From NCBI GenBank assembly GCA_905221605.1, contig CAJNDS010000719.1, positions 1 through 32,500 of the forward strand: DNA of 32,500 nucleotides. The letters are read 5' to 3'. The notes beneath the pieces are model-generated. The model ran no database searches, was not told the DNA's origin, and saw only the letters and a list, made by a program, of their open reading frames with translations. Positions 8,101 through 19,792 of this stretch are shown piece after piece. The first letter of the stretch is position 1, and each line of letters starts with the position of its first letter. This DNA comes from Symbiodinium natans. Taxonomy: Eukaryota > Sar > Dinophyceae > Suessiales > Symbiodiniaceae. A program made the position numbers and the translations under genes.

Positions 8101-11100
8101 TGAGATTAGGAATCGGAACAGGAATAAGGATAGTGAGTAGTGAGTGGTGAGTAGCGACTAGCATATAGTGAATGGTAAGCAGCGAATGGTAAGCAATTCG
8201 TCACCAATAGTATTGAGTAGAGTAGTGCAGTAGGTACTGGTATGTTGCTGAACTGGTCCGGCCCGGCCTGGCAGCCAGAATGCGTCTCCTTGCATCTTCC
8301 CGCGCCTGCTTTGCGCCGCTTACCTTGGGAGGAAACTCCAAGTTTCAGCTCCAATCCACATGTTCGCGCACGGCGCGGTCTCATGGCAGTACGTCTCGGC
8401 AGGATGTAGCTAGTCTGCCATGGTCTGCCATGGTCTGCCAGTTCGAAGCCACGTGTTCCAGCAATCTGGTCTCAACACCTTTCACGACAAACCAAGGTCG
8501 CGGCCTTTGGTGCGGCAATCCTTGCAGTCAGCTGATGAAACGAACTGGGTAACTAGGCACCCTCTGCTTGCTCACAGGAGAAATGGGCCACCGACTTATG
8601 CTGAGGCTCGGCTGGCACCAATGCGGAGGCTGCCTGCACCTCCAACGCAGGGATTGCAGCCTCACCCGCCAAACCCCGCCGCATGGTTGAGCCTCTGTCT
8701 GTGCTGGTCGCACCGGTTCTGCGGCTGGCCGCCTTGCGTTGAGTCAGTATATACAACAAAACCACGCCTCAAGCCTTCCGTTCTCAAAGCAGCACAACTT
8801 GACATGTCAAGTTACTGCTCTGCTTGTTCTTCTGCCACAGCCGCTGCAGAACTGATGGGAGGCCTGAATCAGTTCTGGCTTCTCCCGGTGTATTCGTGTA
8901 TTGTAATGACTGCGACATGCTGGGACGCTGGCAACGTCACATCTAGACCATCAGCATCTTGTGAGGGTCCTCTGCTGGCCTCATTCAGCTATGAGCATAC
9001 GGTCGCCCCGAACATTGACTCTCGCTCCTTTGCCATCGCCTCAACATCCAGGTACACAGCCTCTCAAGCAGTCTGACACCAGTCCTCGACGAGGTCCCCT
9101 TCGGCTTGTCCGCCGTGGGCATCGCTCCTTTACGCATCAACAGCTTCATTGGACCTTTGAGGTGTTACAATGCCATCTGCACGGGTGCATCCCAGCATCT
9201 GCGCCGCAGTTGGTGTTGACCCTGCTGCCGCAATCGGGGGCCTGGGTAGTAGAGGCGACTCATGATGCAAAACCTTGCCGTGCCACGACCAGGGGCTGAG
9301 CAATCTCGAACCTTCACTTTTCATTTCACCTGGCCCGGCATCACCATCAGCAGCCTGTCGGCCAGCAAAAGTTCCACAGCTCCGCTGGCATTTGAAAGGC
9401 GCAAGGAGTTGTGACAGGGTGTCAGCACCTTTTTTCGGGAAGGGCCTTCAGAGGGCCTTACTTGTTCGGCTTCACTTCCGACCTGCCTGAGCTGCCGGGA
9501 CCTCGGCTCCTTCAAGATCTTCAAGGGCGGTGTCAGCCGGAACCCTTGGAATGCTTCTGTCCGACGCTCACCCGCACATAGGACCGGCAAAGCTGCAGAG
9601 CGTCCACTGACAACTGTGGCGTTTTCTGCTCCTTGGGCTATCAAGCTGTCCCCTCACATCCACTAAGCCCTGCACCGGGCCAATGCATCCTGCTCTCCAT
9701 CCTGCCTGCACTAGGGATACAGGTGTAGTTGTAGCCAAAACAAAGTCTCAACGCCTGGGCCCTGATGCATCCCGACACATCCTACCGGCCTCGCCATATT
9801 GACGACAGGAGTGAAACGCGTCGTGCATCAAGGCAAACGAATATCGTTGGCAGTGTCTATAAACTGAGGCACTAGACATTGTAACGGCCTGGATGGCATG
9901 GTATGGTGTTTGGCATTGCCTGCTAAGTCATCTGAGCAATCCCCTCCCCGACTCCCCGGCTGCCCAGCTGCACCAGGCCGACAACAGCCAAGTTGCGCGA
10001 TGACAGCAAGTGCACATTCCGAACAAAACTGCACATTGACATGAGGCTCATGAAGCATGAAATGCCCACACTTAAACTAAAAACTGTGCCACTGCCCATC
10101 CGGTGGTTGCAAAATCCTGCAAACCCGACCGCTGTTTCGCTCTTGCAGAAGGCCGCAGCTGCTCGAATCCATTTTTGGATGGTCAGCTGCGGGAGAGCTA
10201 AGCTCCCTCAAAGATCGCTCATGAGAGCTGGTGCTCAGCTGCTTGAGGCTACTGAGCTACTGAGCCACTCCTACGCAGCTCAGGAAGTAAGTCAACTGCT
10301 GAGTGAGCTTGCCCTCAGGGAGCTCACCCCAGACCCACTCCATCTTGCGGCCTCGAAGCGGCGTCACAAGTTCTCACTTCGTGCGATGAAACAGAACGAG
10401 CCGTTCTGGGCCATTCCGGGCCATTCCTCACACAGCCAAACTGTCAGGATCCGGCACCATCTCGCATCGGAACGCAGATCGCAACGGCTTTGCCTCGCCA
10501 GCCGACACCAAGTACAAACGCAGTTCGTCCAGTCACAGCTGTAGCACGCGGCATTCTCTGCAAACCACAGACACAAATTGACTCATTCTCCATCAAGCTC
10601 CCACTTGCCTGCTTGAGTTGCAGCATCCACTCGCTGAGTCCTTAGCCGAAATTCCATGGCAATGAAACCGTCTAGAGTCTAGACCGCGCGTAATCCTTCT
10701 CAAACTCTCCGCGTCATCTATCCATTCCCCCAGGCACGTCTCTGAGTTGTCGCTTGCACTAAGCGTCTTCCTGCACCGAAAATGAAAGTACTTCCTTCGG
10801 TGTATTGTTTTCAATTTAAGTCAGCCATTTTCCTTGTGCAGATCCAATTCTGCAGAGTGGGGGAAAATGCTACATTCGCCACTAAACTCGGTGTTTGGAC
10901 AGGTCATCGTCTGCCAAACCCCAATCAACAAAACAAAACAGGGGTTCAACAGACAACACAAAAAAATTGGATGTGGATGACCGCATTGGGATGATCGAAG
11001 TAAATGCAATATTAATCCGGCTTGCAGTATGCCCCCCCCCCCACATCACATCCCGGCCGCTTCGCCCAGCTGGGCACCACAATAGGGAATTCCTAAGGCC

Positions 11101-12344
11101 GTCACGAGTCAGTCGGGGTGGTCTCGCTCTCCTCAGAGAGTCGCACCCGCCAAAGCATGGCAGGCAAGCTTTCACGCACAAATCTACTCTCCTGTAGCCA
11201 TTATATCTGACAGATGCGACGAGACAATGTGCGAAACTTTGAGACATTGCGTGAGGCCAAGGCCACAGTTGGACCAAAGTCGCTTGGACCACTTTGGCCA
11301 GTTCGGCCGACGTTGCCTCTTTTTGAAACCACCGGTTCATGCCGATTCTCCGACAGGCGTGTTCTTTGCAGTGGCAACCGCCCTTGCAATCGGCTCTGAT
11401 CTGAACCTCGTGGTGTCCGCGGCGTTGGGTCTGACTCATACCTCCACTAGCCATGCTATGCCGTGCACACAGCGGAGACTTGAAAAGGGTTTGTCAATGT
11501 CACCCTGCCTTGCCGAAGGATTGAATGGAAGCCTGGCGGGCCTCAGCACCGCATCTGCACATATGACATGCTCGGCTCAACCAGAGGCAAGGCTGGTGCG
11601 CATCCCGCCAGGCCCCTCCAATGAGCCAATCCGTCCTGGGCGGCGGATTGCCAGGGTTTACTCGTCTTTGTCGCATTGCGGGGTCTGAGACTGATGGCAT
11701 TTTCAATCGGGAACCGATCGCAATGCGTCCACAAGCGTGCGGAATATCCCAAACTCCTGGCCCTGGACGGCGTTTAACGAATGAATCCGAATCAATGTGC
11801 AACGCAGTCCTGTGGTGGTATTTCTTCGCGATGAATGGAGAGAACGGAGCACGAACTTGATGAGGGATCGTCTGCGGGACGCAAAAACCCAAGACAAAAC
11901 GGGATGTGCGGACGGACGCACTTTGCAATGGAACACAACTGGAACACAGCCATGGGTACAGCTAGACGAGGAAGTGTCACGTCAGCTCGAAGGGCACGGA
12001 CATTCCACGAGCTGCCAACAAGATTGAAAAGCCATGGCCTTCGAGCCATCCCATTCCGGCGGGTTGGGCCTTCAACGGTGGCAAGATGGCAAAGCTATGC
12101 AAAGCTTGCAGAAACGATCACAAGGAGTGGAGGAGTCACCGCATCATGGCGGCCCAATCGACTCAATCCTCCGCAAACTGCCTTTGTTTGATGTCATCTC
12201 GGCGCATGAGCGCACTGGGCTGATGCAGGTTCTACGGCTGTGGAGAACTTGGGGCTTCCGGTCATGTACATCGACAGAGTACTGTATACAAAAACTGCAC
12301 TCGGTCCAAAAATGGCGACACTTGTCCACGTATTCCACATCAGC
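8101..12344. other. 4.2-kb region without a supported gene
   Basis: Short open frames on both strands show no recognisable domains, no consistent exon chain and no repeat family. Small features are a 10-bp repeat tctgccatgg (2.5 copies near 8414-8440) and a run of C at about 11032-11042. It is most likely intergenic sequence or decayed repeats. Confidence 0.6.
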
Positions 12345-14536
12345 TCATCTTCGAGCTTCCTCGAGGGACTTGCGAAGCCTGTCAATTTCATCCTGATCCT
12401 CAGCCAGGGCAGCCTCCTGCTGCTTTGCCCAGCCGCTGAGGGACTCCTTGACATCCGCACCCGCCTGTTCGTACTCCTTGTTCCACTCATCAAAGGCCTT
12501 CTCGGCCTCTTTCTGGGTCTCGAAGACACCCAAGAGGTACTTGTTCCCGAAAGAGTCAATGGCTTCAGACTTGTACAGCTTCTCGGCCGTACCCCAGTTG
12601 TGCTTGAACCTCAGGCTACGGTGTTCAGAGGGAACTGCCTCGGACAACATACGACGAATCCTTTCGCTAGATGCAAAACATGAAAAATGCGTTTGCAAAG
12701 CAGACATCTGTACTGGAACACGAGCTCGAACTCGTAAAGGCACGAAGGATGATGTTTCATGCTGCGCCCTGCGTGCTGCAATCAGCATGTTTTTGGCGAC
12801 AATATAGCGACATGCTCTGTGGAGCTTCGAACTCCGATGGCGTGAAGGATTTGGGGTTTTGTTAACGGCGTCAGGAAGCTGTGCCTGTGTAGACACTGGA
12901 ACAGGACAGATGAAAGAACCTGATCCCTGGCCCCCATCTTCTGCGCAAGAGCAATGCTAAGGCTGCCGCTCGCCCTCAAGGACGGCAGGGATCTTGGCCA
13001 GGTCGGCAAGCATCTCCTCGTCCAAGGGCGGCATCGGGGTGTCGGAGTATTTCGGCATGACCTTGAAGATCTCTTTGACGATGTCCGCCTGGCACACGCG
13101 CAGCAGACCTACAACCTTCCCACTAGTGCTGCAATATGCTGCAATCCTTCTCCTACCCACTTCATCCCACTCCCCACTTCCAGCCTTCGTCTTGCCGGGG
13201 ACGTTCTTCTGGGAGCGGAAGAAAGCCTTCAGGTCCTGGACCTTCTTCTCGTTGGCCTCCCGAGCCTCATAGTACGCGGGGATGAGCTCGGCAGCCGCCT
13301 TGAGAAATTCATCTGGCGCAGTCCTTTGGTTGAACTCCTTGACCTCAGCCTCGGAGTGGTTTGCCTTGTAGTCCTCAATCTCCTGTGCCAGCGCCAAGGC
13401 CTTCTGGGCGAGGCGCTCATGCAAGACCCTGGGGAACCTCACCTTGAAGTCGTCGGAGGGCGGGTTCTCCTTCAGCATCTTGTCGATCTCTGCCTTCAGC
13501 TCTTTCGGGGCGCTGGGGGCACTGTTGGCCTTGGCGATGAACTTGTGGACCTCCTCCGCGGTGTCCTTGGAGAACTTGTAGGCATCCTCAAAGGGGGCAC
13601 TGTCCGAGACCGTCTCGTCCTTCTCCTCGGCCACGCGCGCCTTCATGGATGCGAACATCCACCGGCGGTCGGCATCGCGGTCAATCTCGACAACGCGCCT
13701 CTTCAGGCCGAAGTCATAAGAGACCAAGGCCGCCTTGTTCTTCAAGGCGTCGTAGTCCGGAGTCCTCTGATCCGCGTCCTGGGTCGCTTTATTGCCATAT
13801 TGCAGTGGAGGATTTAAGCGGGCTTTGAAGGGGCGATAGGGCAACCTAAGCAACCACATCAGAGTTCTCCCTCTGCTGTTAGGACCCTCCGGGTCCTTCT
13901 TGTAGTCTTCCTTCTCCTCAGTGCGCGAAAGAGCTGAAGAGTGCGGATCATGCCCGTAGGGAAAGGGTTTTGACCCCCCACCCCTCTCGGGATCGAGGGG
14001 CCTAGCGTGGATTCAAGCAGCTTAGCCATCAAGCGAAAGCTTGTTCATGCAAACTGCCGTGTTCAGGCTTTCGGATGCAATTCCCAAATCCGAGACCCCC
14101 GAATTTACGAAACTCAGGTGGGAATCCGGGCTTCTCTGGGGGGGGGGGGGGGTTGGCCTGAATAGCTGAATGGTAGGGGGAAGCAAAACTGTTCTGTATG
14201 CAACTTCGTCTCGTTGTCGAAGAATTTCTTGAGAACCTTGGCAAAAGACTGGATCTTCTCTTCTGGGAGGTCCTTGCTGAAGTCGTCGCTCTTGCGGAAC
14301 TTCTTGTCGAACTCGTTCTGGGCTTGCTTCAAGATCAAAGACTGCTCATCCTTGCTCAGAGAGTCTTTCCAGGCGTAGAAGTCATCCTTGAATCCCCGCA
14401 TGGCTGTGCGGCTTTGCTTCTCAGGTCCAGCGCCAGAGGTTACGAAGGACTGCGACTTCCCAGCCAGCAATGAAACCAGGCACCACGCTCCAGCGCCCAG
14501 CAGCACCGCAGGAAGCAGTCGAACAGATTGAGTCAT
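12345..14536 (-). CDS. Five-exon gene, predicted plastid/secretory-targeted protein of unknown function
   Basis: I propose exons 14536-14213, 13916-13890, 13778-13185, 13088-12967 and 12609-12345, which join in frame to about 443 aa. Introns 3 (13184-13089) and 4 (12966-12610) are GC-AG with AG/G acceptors. Introns 1 and 2 need GA donors or slightly different boundaries and are uncertain. Residues 7-25 are a hydrophobic signal-peptide-like stretch (LLPAVLLGAGAWCLVSLLAG) followed by SFVTSG and RTAMRG, resembling the signal plus FVAP-type transit peptide of dinoflagellate plastid proteins. The rest is charged, helical and Lys/Glu-rich (SLSKDEQSLILKQAQNEFDKK, minus its last residue, is typical), with YLLGVFETQKEAEKAFDEWN near the end and a final coiled-coil-like segment ending EEARR. 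I recognise no family. Intron 1 contains a run of G (C on the coding strand) at about 14139-14152. Confidence 0.75.
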
Positions 14537-15436
14537 GACTACGACACTACGGACAGAAGAAACTGCCTGAAGCCCCTACTACTTGAGCCAGTACCTGCTG
14601 CCACGCACTCCACAGGCACGATCAATGACAGCACTAGCTGGACTTGCTAGCAGATTGCTCCTACAAAGCGCTCGTGCCTTCGGCAAGAACCGGTGGATTT
14701 CGCTCGACCTTTCGAGCGGTCAGTGGCATCGCGATATACGGTGATAACCATGCGAGACAGCAACTTGCGCAAACTACCGTTTTGCTCAGACGCTTGAGGC
14801 TGTCGAACCTTGCCACCAATGTCAGACATCAACACTTGCCTGACACACGGCGATGCGTCCCAAATGGGCTGCCAGGCTTCGAAGCCTGCACTCGGTTCAC
14901 TTCACTAGGCGCATCGGAAACACAGCAATCCCCACGGCAAAGTTCTCCAATTTCTCAAGCTCAGAGTTGCAGGCCGAATTCTTGTGGCCAGAAGATGCCG
15001 GCGTCGAGCCTCAAGAATGTTCCAGCAACGGCCGCTTTCGTGGCATCCACAAACACAATACGAGCACTTTTGCACAAGCTGCCCTGTGCGAAAAGTATCT
15101 CATGCTGAAAAGGTAGTGTCCTGAGAGATGTTTATGACATGAGAACGTCACCCTTGTCTTGCGGTCATCTTCGTCCAAGGCATCGCTGGCTGAAGCTGGT
15201 CATCGTGAAACTTGCCATGCAGAGCTTAAAAAAACTACAGGCAGGGCCTCCTATAGCTTCTCAGACAGAATGGCCCGATGAGCGATGATGGCTTTGAGGA
15301 TGACATGGATAGTTTCAGTTCCACTGACCAACCATATACGCATACAACAGAATCGGCTGGACTGGTGGTAACAATGGTGATAGACGGCAGAGGCCATGAT
15401 CATAGCAACGATGGTCACAGGTGTTCTTGTTTCTTG
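14537..15436. other. Intergenic, no gene seen
   Basis: The upstream flank of the plastid-type gene. Open frames are short, overlap on both strands and lack recognisable motifs. No dinoflagellate spliced-leader-like sequence or promoter motif was recognised. Confidence 0.5.
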
Positions 15437-15667
15437 TTGGCTGTTGGCTGTTGGCTGTTGGCTGTTGGCTGTTGGGTGTTGGTTGTTGGTTGTTGGTTGG
15501 TGGTTGGTGGTTGTCGGTTGTTGGTTGGTGGTTGGTGGTTGTTGGTTGTTGGTTGGTGGTTGGTGGTTGGTGGTTGGTGGTTGGTGGTTGGTGGTTGGTG
15601 GTTGGTGGTTGTTGGTTGTTGGTTGTTGGTTGTTGGTTGTTGGTCGTTGGTTGTTGGTTGTTGGTTG
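15437..15667. repeat. G-rich heptamer satellite (TTGGCTG / TTGGTGG / TTGGTTG)
   Basis: About 33 units of a 7-bp repeat in blocks: ttggctg first, then interleaved ttggttg and ttggtgg, then ttggttg. All units keep TTGG. The + strand has dense GG runs able to form two-tetrad G-quadruplexes. It is open in several frames on both strands, giving VVGG- or NNQQPTT-type repeats that I do not regard as proteins. Confidence 0.95.
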
Positions 15668-15730
15668 TGCTTGTTGTTTCGAAAATATGCACTTGCCCAT
15701 AACATGTTGCTTGGCTACTGCGTTTTCACA

Positions 15731-15764
15731 CCACCCCCACCCACCCACCCACCCACCCACCCAC
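15731..15764. repeat. (CCCA)n tetramer run
   Basis: About eight units of ccca/accc, 64 bp downstream of the G-rich satellite. The opposite strand is (TGGG)n, a potential G-quadruplex of opposite polarity to the neighbouring satellite. Confidence 0.9.
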
Positions 15765-15964
15765 CGCTAGGAAACCTTCCCACTCTGCGAAACAACATAC
15801 TTCAAGCAGGACATGCAATACATGAATGTTGCGCATCTGTGCACTGCAAACCGAGGGAGCAGCTTTGTCGCAGGCCAGGAACCTCGCAGGCCACCTCACA
15901 TCCAATCTAATGCAATCGATGCCAACTTCCGACACGTATCCACCGACCCTAGCTGTGTACATTC

Positions 15965-16310
15965 TATTAATATTGCGTGCTTTCTCTTCGTTTCATTACC
16001 AATATTAATATAATGTTCTCTTCGTATTACTTTATTACTATCCCGGGCAAATACGATATTAAATTATAGCCCGGGGTAAATTGTAAGAAATATGAAGAGA
16101 ACATAGTATATTAAATGAACGTGTTAAAAGCCCCCATTCTATTATTAAATTTCATGCGTCGTTCGCTCCTTATAAATTTAATATAGAATGAAATGGTCTT
16201 TTAGTGTGCCTTTCCAACCTTATAGAATTTAATGCACACAGTAAGACAACTGAAGCACATTATTATTCTATTTACACGCGCCAGTAAAATAATGTAGGCG
16301 CGAATATAAT
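15965..16310. other. AT-rich island of consecutive hairpins
   Basis: This stretch is very AT-rich in a GC-rich window and folds as a chain of inverted repeats. 15965-15975 pairs perfectly with 16000-16010 (11 bp). 16013-16027 pairs with 16090-16104 (14/15), enclosing 16039-16048 with 16069-16078 (9/10, CCCGGGC core). 16135-16152 pairs with 16174-16190 (one bulge). 16204-16209 pairs with 16234-16239, and 16277-16282 with 16297-16302 (CGCGCC/GGCGCG). Chains of hairpins with GC-rich cores in AT-rich DNA are typical of organellar intergenic DNA, including dinoflagellate mitochondrial DNA. A nuclear insertion of mitochondrial DNA is the leading interpretation (inference). No cob, cox1, cox3 or rRNA fragment was recognised. 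Confidence 0.7.
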
Positions 16311-18160
16311 ATAAAAACCCCCTTAACAACCTAAAATTGTGTCTCAAAGTTGGGGCGTTTCCTGCACTTTGCTCGCTTACTCACATCTCCCATTAAAAGT
16401 AGTGTCATTATGTTCATTCATATCACTCCTTTGTTCACTTATAGAATACGTACGGGTTAGTTATTCACTCATAAGCCCTTATATTATTCCTGAGCGCCAA
16501 GTGAAGCACCTCCTTCAAGCAAAACCAAAGCCAAGTACCACCTGAGCCAGGGCCTTGGTCCCTGGACCCCCAGGGGCCTGTTGTTAAACTCTTTAGGTCT
16601 TAGGCCGGGCCCCCCTCAAACCCCGATTCGAAAATGGCTGGGCGTGGGCTCCACCTCCAGACTTCAAGTCTCACACGGCTGCTTTCGAGATACGGGGCTT
16701 CGGACAATGCATACCACTGCGCAGCATGTGCTCATTTGCCGATCTTTCTCGTAAGGAAACGACCAACTCCAGGGCAGCTTCCAGAAGACTGCTCGAGAAG
16801 CCGAAAGTCTCAGGCGCACGGCGGCAGTCCAGCACTCGATACGTGGCAAACATCCTCACATGCATTGTGAGGCCATGTGCGAACCCCGAAAGTCATGAGG
16901 ATAGCCTCCAGACGAGCAACCACACCTTGGAGATATGCATCTCCCCACGAGGGGCTGAGCTCAGCAGTCACCAAGCAAGCTCTGTCAGAAAGGCACAGAA
17001 AGGCAACCCCCTGTTGTGCGCTCAGTCTGGGCGGGTCGAAGAATTGAAAACTGTGTAACCTTCCTGGCTTGCCCTATGGGTAAACTGACGGAAGCTATCT
17101 GGCATGGCCAAAGGATTCATCAAGCACCTCACAACGCCCAGAGGCCCGGAGTCTGCTCAACTTCCAAAAATGATTAAAGATCGACGTGCAAAATGCGCGA
17201 AAGCGTTGGAAAACACATGCCATGCACCTGACCCCCTCATGGGATGAGGTGCATGGTCTTATGCCGAGTCGTTGGTCAACTGCTTTCTTGGGCTGCAGAC
17301 ACTCGCAACATACTGGCCCATGGCCTTAAGTATCGAGGTCTCTCGCTGAGGGCGCAGAAGCACCAGATAGCCTCGATCACATGAGAGTTCACTGGGTTCA
17401 GGATGCAACCGCATGAGTGACATGAGGGATCGTGACTGCCTCTTGCCCCTGCTGTTCGACATACAATCACTTGTCGAGGGGCGCATACGCTTTGATTGCA
17501 ACGACTTGCCCTCAGGTGTTGTGAAGAATGGGTTCTCCGTCATCTCGCAGCTGATCCTAAGCAGCACTCACCGATGTCCTACGCAATGATGCAGTGCCAG
17601 CTAAGATTTTCCAAACTTCGCCAAGTTGCCTGTCGGTGCTGTACATGCGCACCATGTTGGTGAGCGTTTTCGCCTGGCAGGTGCTTGCGAAAGCTTCTCA
17701 GCTGCTCAACCATGGCCTGAACTGAAAGGCCCTCCCCGATGCCTCGTCCTCAAAGAAAGTGCCGAAAAGGCAAATGCCCTGCTCTGCAGCATGGACGATT
17801 GAACCGATGATTGGAAACCAGGATCCCCCTCCTCAGCTCTCGTCTCAGCAACGATAAACAGAGCCGATTTGCATGGATGCATGCTGGCTTTCTCAGAAGA
17901 CTAGCTAGGCAGGTCGCAAACAACGAAACCCAACCCTCCCCATGCTAGGGGTCGAAGGTTCGAAGGTTCGAAGGTTAGGGCAGCGCAATATAGCCCGCAC
18001 TCGTGCAGTTTCTTGGGGGGAGCAGCCAGCCAGAAGTGCGCTTCGCCGTCACTTACCCTCTGGTCAAACCTTGTCAAAGGTCCCGCAGTTTTGAAACCCG
18101 TGGCCTCTCCTTGCTCCTTGATATTGTCTCCACAGCATGCCCAGGACAGTGCTATATCTG
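16311..18160. other. Intergenic, no supported gene
   Basis: AT-richness continues to about 16500 and then composition returns to normal. A 102-codon frame at 17259-17567 (minus) has a GCAAGT donor-like site but no recognised domain. A 9-bp motif (gttcgaagg) is repeated three times near 17955-17975. Nothing else is supported. Confidence 0.5.
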
Positions 18161-18289
18161 CATATATGTAAATGCCTATACAAGTAAAAACCAATGCACA
18201 TATACACATATATACATGTAATTGTACAAAGAAATGTGTGTATGTATGTGTGTGTGGGTGATTGTGTTGTATTTGTAACGTTTTTGCAT

Positions 18290-18372
18290 ACGTATGTATA
18301 CGTATGTATGTACATACCTACATACCTACATACCTACATACCTACATACATACATACATACATACATACGTG
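18290..18372. repeat. TACA/TACC tetranucleotide microsatellite
   Basis: Alternating tacatacc and tacatacat units at about 18310-18370, bordered by related tatg/gtgt-rich sequence from about 18160 and by tatata/gtgtgt to about 18408. Open frames across it are compositional artefacts. Confidence 0.9.
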
Positions 18373-18694
18373 TATATATTATATACATATATATGTGTGT
18401 GTGTGCTTTTATAAGTACTGCAAATGAGAATAATATGCTACATATTCTTATTGTGGTAATTTACTTCTTGATGTACACTGGTATCCACAGATCTTGTCCT
18501 TTGCTTCAGTTTGTTTCCTGCAGTTTTGCGTGCTTCATGAAGCCAAGCTTCTCGTGACCTCAGGATGAGAGGCAACTGTGAGCGCTGCCCGGGGCAGTGG
18601 GTCGATGTGAAGGTCACGAACCTGCGTTTGGACCTCGAAGGCCAGCAGCTGGCATGAAACTACGTCCACCTGTGTCTTTCCTACATGCACCTCA

Positions 18695-19368
18695 CTACCT
18701 CACCGAATGCAACCATGGCACTTCAATCTGCGGATGAAACTCGGCAAACCAGCGCTTCGCAACTGCCCAGTCGTAATAAAATTTATCCTGGCTGTCTGTG
18801 GCGAATATCCGTATCCCACGCACACCAGGCAAGGTCAGGCAGTGCTCGGCCAAGAAGTTGCCAAGAAGAGCATATTCTTGGAACCGTCCGCAGAAGGGCA
18901 CATTTACAACAAGCATGCCCTGGGCGTCGGCCTTCACAAGCGGGCACCATGTTTGAGCAGAGCCTTGAAATCTGAGAAAATCTGAGGACAGTAGATTTGT
19001 AGGACCCAGCCTCCAGGGTGCTGATCCCCCCGGACTGGCGAAGCTGCTCCAAGGCCGCCAAGAAAGACCCCCGAACAGTTTCGGTTTGAAGCGGGTTGCG
19101 AGACACCTGGGGGCATCGTGCACATGGTTACGACCCTGCCTTGTGACAGCGGCTGAGCTAGGCTGGGAGATGCTACACACCACATGCTCCGACATCCCCT
19201 CATGAGCACAATTGCAGTCTTACAGCCCGTCACGTCGAAATTGAAGAACGCCTGCAAGAGTTCGACGACGCGAACCACCGCCCATGCGCCCTCAAGATTC
19301 TTCAGCTCCACAAGGTGGCCCGGCTGCACGTTCTGACAGGACACTTCTTTGACTTCTTCGAGGTGCAC
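18695..19368 (-). CDS. Coding-like segments of an unrecognised gene, possibly broken
   Basis: Three stretches look like real protein but lie in different frames. About 19325-19246 encodes PGHLVELKNLEGAWAVVRVV, a small-barrel-like strand pattern. About 19107-19010 encodes SRNPLQTETVRGSFLAALEQL, minus its last residue. About 18925-18715 encodes a compact segment containing VVNVPFCGRFQEYALLGNF and IRIFATDSQDKFYYDWAVA. The first two could be joined by an intron with a CCCAG/GTGTCTC acceptor near 19107. The second and third change frame twice between about 19000 and 18930, which suggests either short introns or decay. The right-hand piece has the look of a Rossmann-like enzyme region, but I do not assign a family. 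It may be the downstream part of the segments at 19806-20300. Confidence 0.4.
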
Positions 19369-19792
19369 AAGCTAGGCAAGTGCTACACAAGCTGCAGGAA
19401 GTTCTAATGAGATTCTAATGAGCTTCTCAGGAGCTGCGCTCCGGAAGCGCAAACACCCCCAGCCTCCGGAAGCTCAAAATTCAGAAAAGTTCCATCCGGC
19501 AGCTGAGGCTTGAGAGCCTGTTACAGGGCAATTTCCGGTGAGCGACTTCTAGAACCGCCCCGGCTGCCATCGGCTGCAATCGGCTGCAAGCAATTCCAGA
19601 CGAAAGACGACAAGCACTGTCCACGTGGTACAGCGACAAGCTTGGCCTGACCAGGCTTTGCGTCCGGCGGGACTGCCAAAGCAAAGTGCATCGGTTGCCT
19701 TCACGGGTTTCCATTACTCCATGTCTGGTCAGCCATATCTCGGGCCATGTCTAGCATGTGGTGTGTGCGGACTCGCAGCGGCAAAATCCGGG

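Noticed and set aside
7952-8164. Open frame in the AGGAAGT array (LLPTSYF repeats)
   Set aside because: Pure satellite translation with no flanking gene signals.
12954-13817. 287-codon plus-strand open frame
   Set aside because: It is the antisense shadow of the large exon on the minus strand, whose product is phase-consistent with its neighbours.
15278-15910. Long frames across the G-rich satellite on both strands
   Set aside because: They exist because the heptamer lacks stop codons; the product is a monotonous repeat and neither strand is preferred.
16013-16104. Rho-independent-type terminator or tRNA-like structure
   Set aside because: The stem is too long and lies in a chain of similar hairpins; no cloverleaf or T-loop consensus was seen.
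17259-17567. 102-codon minus-strand frame with a GCAAGT donor-like site
   Set aside because: No recognisable domain and no second exon; too little to call.
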